Assembly: GCA_023512665.1 (NCBI GenBank)
Contig: JAILZC010000056.1
Location: 1-6,462, forward strand
Length of the DNA: 6,462 bases
Reading direction: 5' to 3'
Origin: Candidatus Bipolaricaulota bacterium
GTDB taxonomy: Bacteria; Bipolaricaulota; Bipolaricaulia; RBG-16-55-9; DRXL01
In this document: piece after piece, positions 6,001 through 6,462 of the stretch
Layout of the letters: the number at the start of each line of letters is the position of its first letter
Position numbering within the stretch: the first letter of the stretch is position 1
Program-made: the position numbers and the translations under genes
Notes under the pieces: generated by a model
Told to the model about the DNA's origin: nothing
Database searches by the model: none
What the model saw: the letters and a program-made list of their open reading frames with translations, nothing else

Positions 6001-6257
6001 CACTCGTAGATGGCGGGATCACCACGCAGCCGGAGTTTTCGTTCTGGTTCAAAGATGTTGGCTGGCAGGTCGAAAACTACGGGACCGAGCCCGACATCGA
6101 GGTCGAGTATCGTCCGCAGGATTACGAAACCGAGAGAGACCCCCAGTTGGAGCGAGCCGTGCAAGAGATCACAAAACTTCTAGAGACCAATCCGCCGAGC
6201 AAGCCCACGTTCACCGAGCGACCGAGCCGATCGCTCCCGAAGTTGCCAAGACGATAG
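3036..6257 (+). CDS. tri: Tricorn protease (peptidase family S41)
   Basis: This encodes 1073 residues, the full length expected of tricorn, a large cytoplasmic serine protease that trims oligopeptides released by the proteasome or Clp/Lon-type proteases and passes them to aminopeptidases. No signal peptide is seen. Residues about 1-265 and 275-510 carry repeated WSPDGK-like and SPDG blades of two beta-propellers. Residues 514-537 form a Lys/Glu-rich linker (PEEKNQKPEEKKDVEK). The C1 domain follows (about 665-745), with the catalytic Ser731-His732 in GTSHAYEFGG. A PDZ domain spans about 745-845 (GVNIREGDTILAINGRRV). The C2 domain holds VRFNGGGH (902-909), the nucleophile Ser955 in EYAGSDGDIF and a glutamate (E1013) in VENYGTEPD, which correspond by motif and spacing to Ser965 and Glu1023 of the Thermoplasma enzyme. 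The gene is intact and probably active. The family start around GYYRYPTI agrees with the ATG at 3036. Confidence 0.95.
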   Translation: MPTAGYYRYPTICDDTVIFISEDDLWTVSAKGGVARRLTSGLGMASFPALSPDGKFIAFSGRDEGHTEVYLMPAEGGQPKRLTFLGSNSLVVGWSPDGKILFASNAAQPFLNIYLLYALSPQGGTPELLPTGPALSISFGPKGGRVIGRNAIDPARWKRYRGGTAGDIWIDPDGSGNWKRLLQLQGNLSRPMWIGDRIFFLSDHEGVGNLYSCTPSGQEIRRHTDHEDFYVRHPHTDGRRIVYHAGADLYVYDPSKDQHWKIEVEYHSPRTQRSRKFVDSSKYLEDYALHPQGHLLAVTTRGKVFTMGNWEGPTVQHGEPDGVRHRLARWLHDGKRLVSVCDAEGEESLEIFCADGLTPPEKLTGIEFGRAIELKASPKSDHVALTNHRNELILIDLSAKKARVLDKSPYAPIAGFDWSPDGRWIAYSCALSLHTSAIKVCNIETGELFPVTRPVLQDVSPTFDPDGKHLYFLSYREFDPVYDNLHFDLGFPRGVRPYLVTLKKDLPNPFVPVPKAPEEKNQKPEEKKDVEKTEQRIEIDFEGIEDRVLAFPVPDGRYQQIAAIKGKVLYTSLPIEGSLSMNWFQLTEPPAKATLEVYDFESLKAETLLSGITNFKLSDDRKTLVYRAGNRLRVLKAGEKPDEKSAAEPPGKKSGWIDLTRVRVSVEPPAEWRQMFREAWRLQRDHFWTEDMADVDWYAVYERYFPLIDRISTRAEFSDLMWEMQGELGTSHAYEFGGDYRPEPRYDMGFLGADLVYDKKSKLWKIEHIVRGDPWDMTKTSPLAQPGVNIREGDTILAINGRRVDEKTSPYELLVNQANCEVLLTVGDVKGENPRTVSVKTLASETLARYREWVERNRKFVHERTNGRVGYVHIPNMGPVGYSEFHRYFLSEIDREGLIIDVRFNGGGHVSELILEKLARRRIAYVKTRWFGEQPYPTDSVGGPMVAITNEYAGSDGDIFSHNFKLLKLGPLVGKRTWGGVIGIWARHSLVDGGITTQPEFSFWFKDVGWQVENYGTEPDIEVEYRPQDYETERDPQLERAVQEITKLLETNPPSKPTFTERPSRSLPKLPRR

Positions 6258-6277
6258 TGCCGAAGAGCCCAGGGCGG

Positions 6278-6316
6278 TGACCCGTCATGGCATAGAAGCG
6301 TGACATGTCATAGAAT
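6278..6316 (+). promoter_or_regulatory. Paired TGACnnGTCAT palindromes with a -10 box, probable autoregulatory promoter
   Basis: TGACCCGTCAT (6278-6288) and TGACATGTCAT (6301-6311) are two copies of one palindrome 23 bp apart, about two helical turns. The second runs directly into a -10 match, TAGAAT (6311-6316). The best -35 is weak (ATGGCA, 6287-6292, 18-nt spacer). A looser direct repeat, CATAGAAnnGTGA, at 6291 and 6309 overlaps the same stretch. The site lies 22 nt before an antitoxin-like gene, where self-repression through paired operators is common. Confidence 0.5.
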
Positions 6317-6337
6317 TGTGAGCATGGTGATCTACGT

Positions 6338-6462
6338 ATGAAAGCCTTGGAATTCCGAGCGCGCCTCACCCAAGACCGCACCTTAAAGATTCCACCCGGA
6401 ATTGCAGCTCAGGTGCCGCTCCAGCAATCCGTTCGGGTCATCTTACTTGTCCCGGAGGAGGC
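6338..6462 (+). CDS. Antitoxin-like protein, N-terminal 41 codons only
   Basis: The frame opens with MKALEFRARLTQDRTLKIPP and continues to VRVILLVPEE at the window edge. The pattern of an N-terminal strand, a basic turn, L-x-I-P-x-x-I/V-A-A-Q, then V-R-V-I-L-L resembles small AbrB/MazE-like antitoxins that are commonly encoded next to a MazF/PemK or PIN toxin. GGTGATC (6326-6332), part of the extended Shine-Dalgarno consensus, is 5 nt from the ATG (7 nt counting from GGTGA). The gene is 80 bp after the tricorn stop and has promoter and operator signals of its own, so it is likely an independent unit. The C-terminal toxin-binding half and any toxin gene are outside the window, so the family call rests on the N-terminus alone. 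Confidence 0.68.
   Translation, partial: MKALEFRARLTQDRTLKIPPGIAAQVPLQQSVRVILLVPEE

Noticed and set aside
6258..6337. Intrinsic terminator after the tricorn gene.
   Set aside because: Only a weak GGG/CCC pairing near 6272-6283 and no T-run; the notable structure there is the operator-like palindrome pair.

Overview
The window is an ordinary-looking bacterial chromosome segment with moderately high G+C, purine-rich Shine-Dalgarno sites and sigma70-type promoters. It carries two minus-strand transcription units on the left and plus-strand genes on the right, with a divergent intergenic region of about 150 bp between them (2591-2738). No rRNA, tRNA, CRISPR array, transposase or phage gene was seen. 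The mix of a bacterial tricorn protease, orphan HicB-type and AbrB/MazE-like antitoxin-type small proteins and a G/C-rich palindromic repeat fits an uncultured, possibly thermophilic bacterium from a deep or candidate phylum. That placement is inference; no marker gene is present.

Left, minus strand: a gene for an exported protein of unknown family starts at 769 and runs off the left edge. It has its own promoter (888-917) preceded by four direct repeats with an exact 11-bp period (927-970), which look like an activator site of the PhoB/OmpR kind. Upstream of it lies a two-gene operon: a small DinB/YfiT-fold protein (2590-2147) translationally coupled by TGATG to a threonine-synthase-like PLP enzyme (2147-981). 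The operon has a strong promoter (2615-2643) overlaid by short palindromes.

Most notable point: the threonine synthase gene contains, near its 3' end, an approximately 102-nt G/C-rich palindromic element (about 1029-1130) that is read through in frame. The enzyme's normal C-terminal motif (LTGSGLK) follows after it, so the element adds about 34 proline/glycine-rich residues instead of truncating the protein. This resembles the way Rickettsia palindromic elements sit in genes.

Right, plus strand: a lone HicB-family protein (2739-2969) with no HicA visible, then a complete tricorn protease (3036-6257) with its own promoter. At the right edge is the first 41 codons of an antitoxin-like protein (6338 onward), preceded by two TGACnnGTCAT palindromes overlapping a -10 box. 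The toxin partner, if any, would lie beyond the window. No functional link between the left operon and the tricorn/HicB side is evident beyond peptide and amino-acid metabolism in a general sense.
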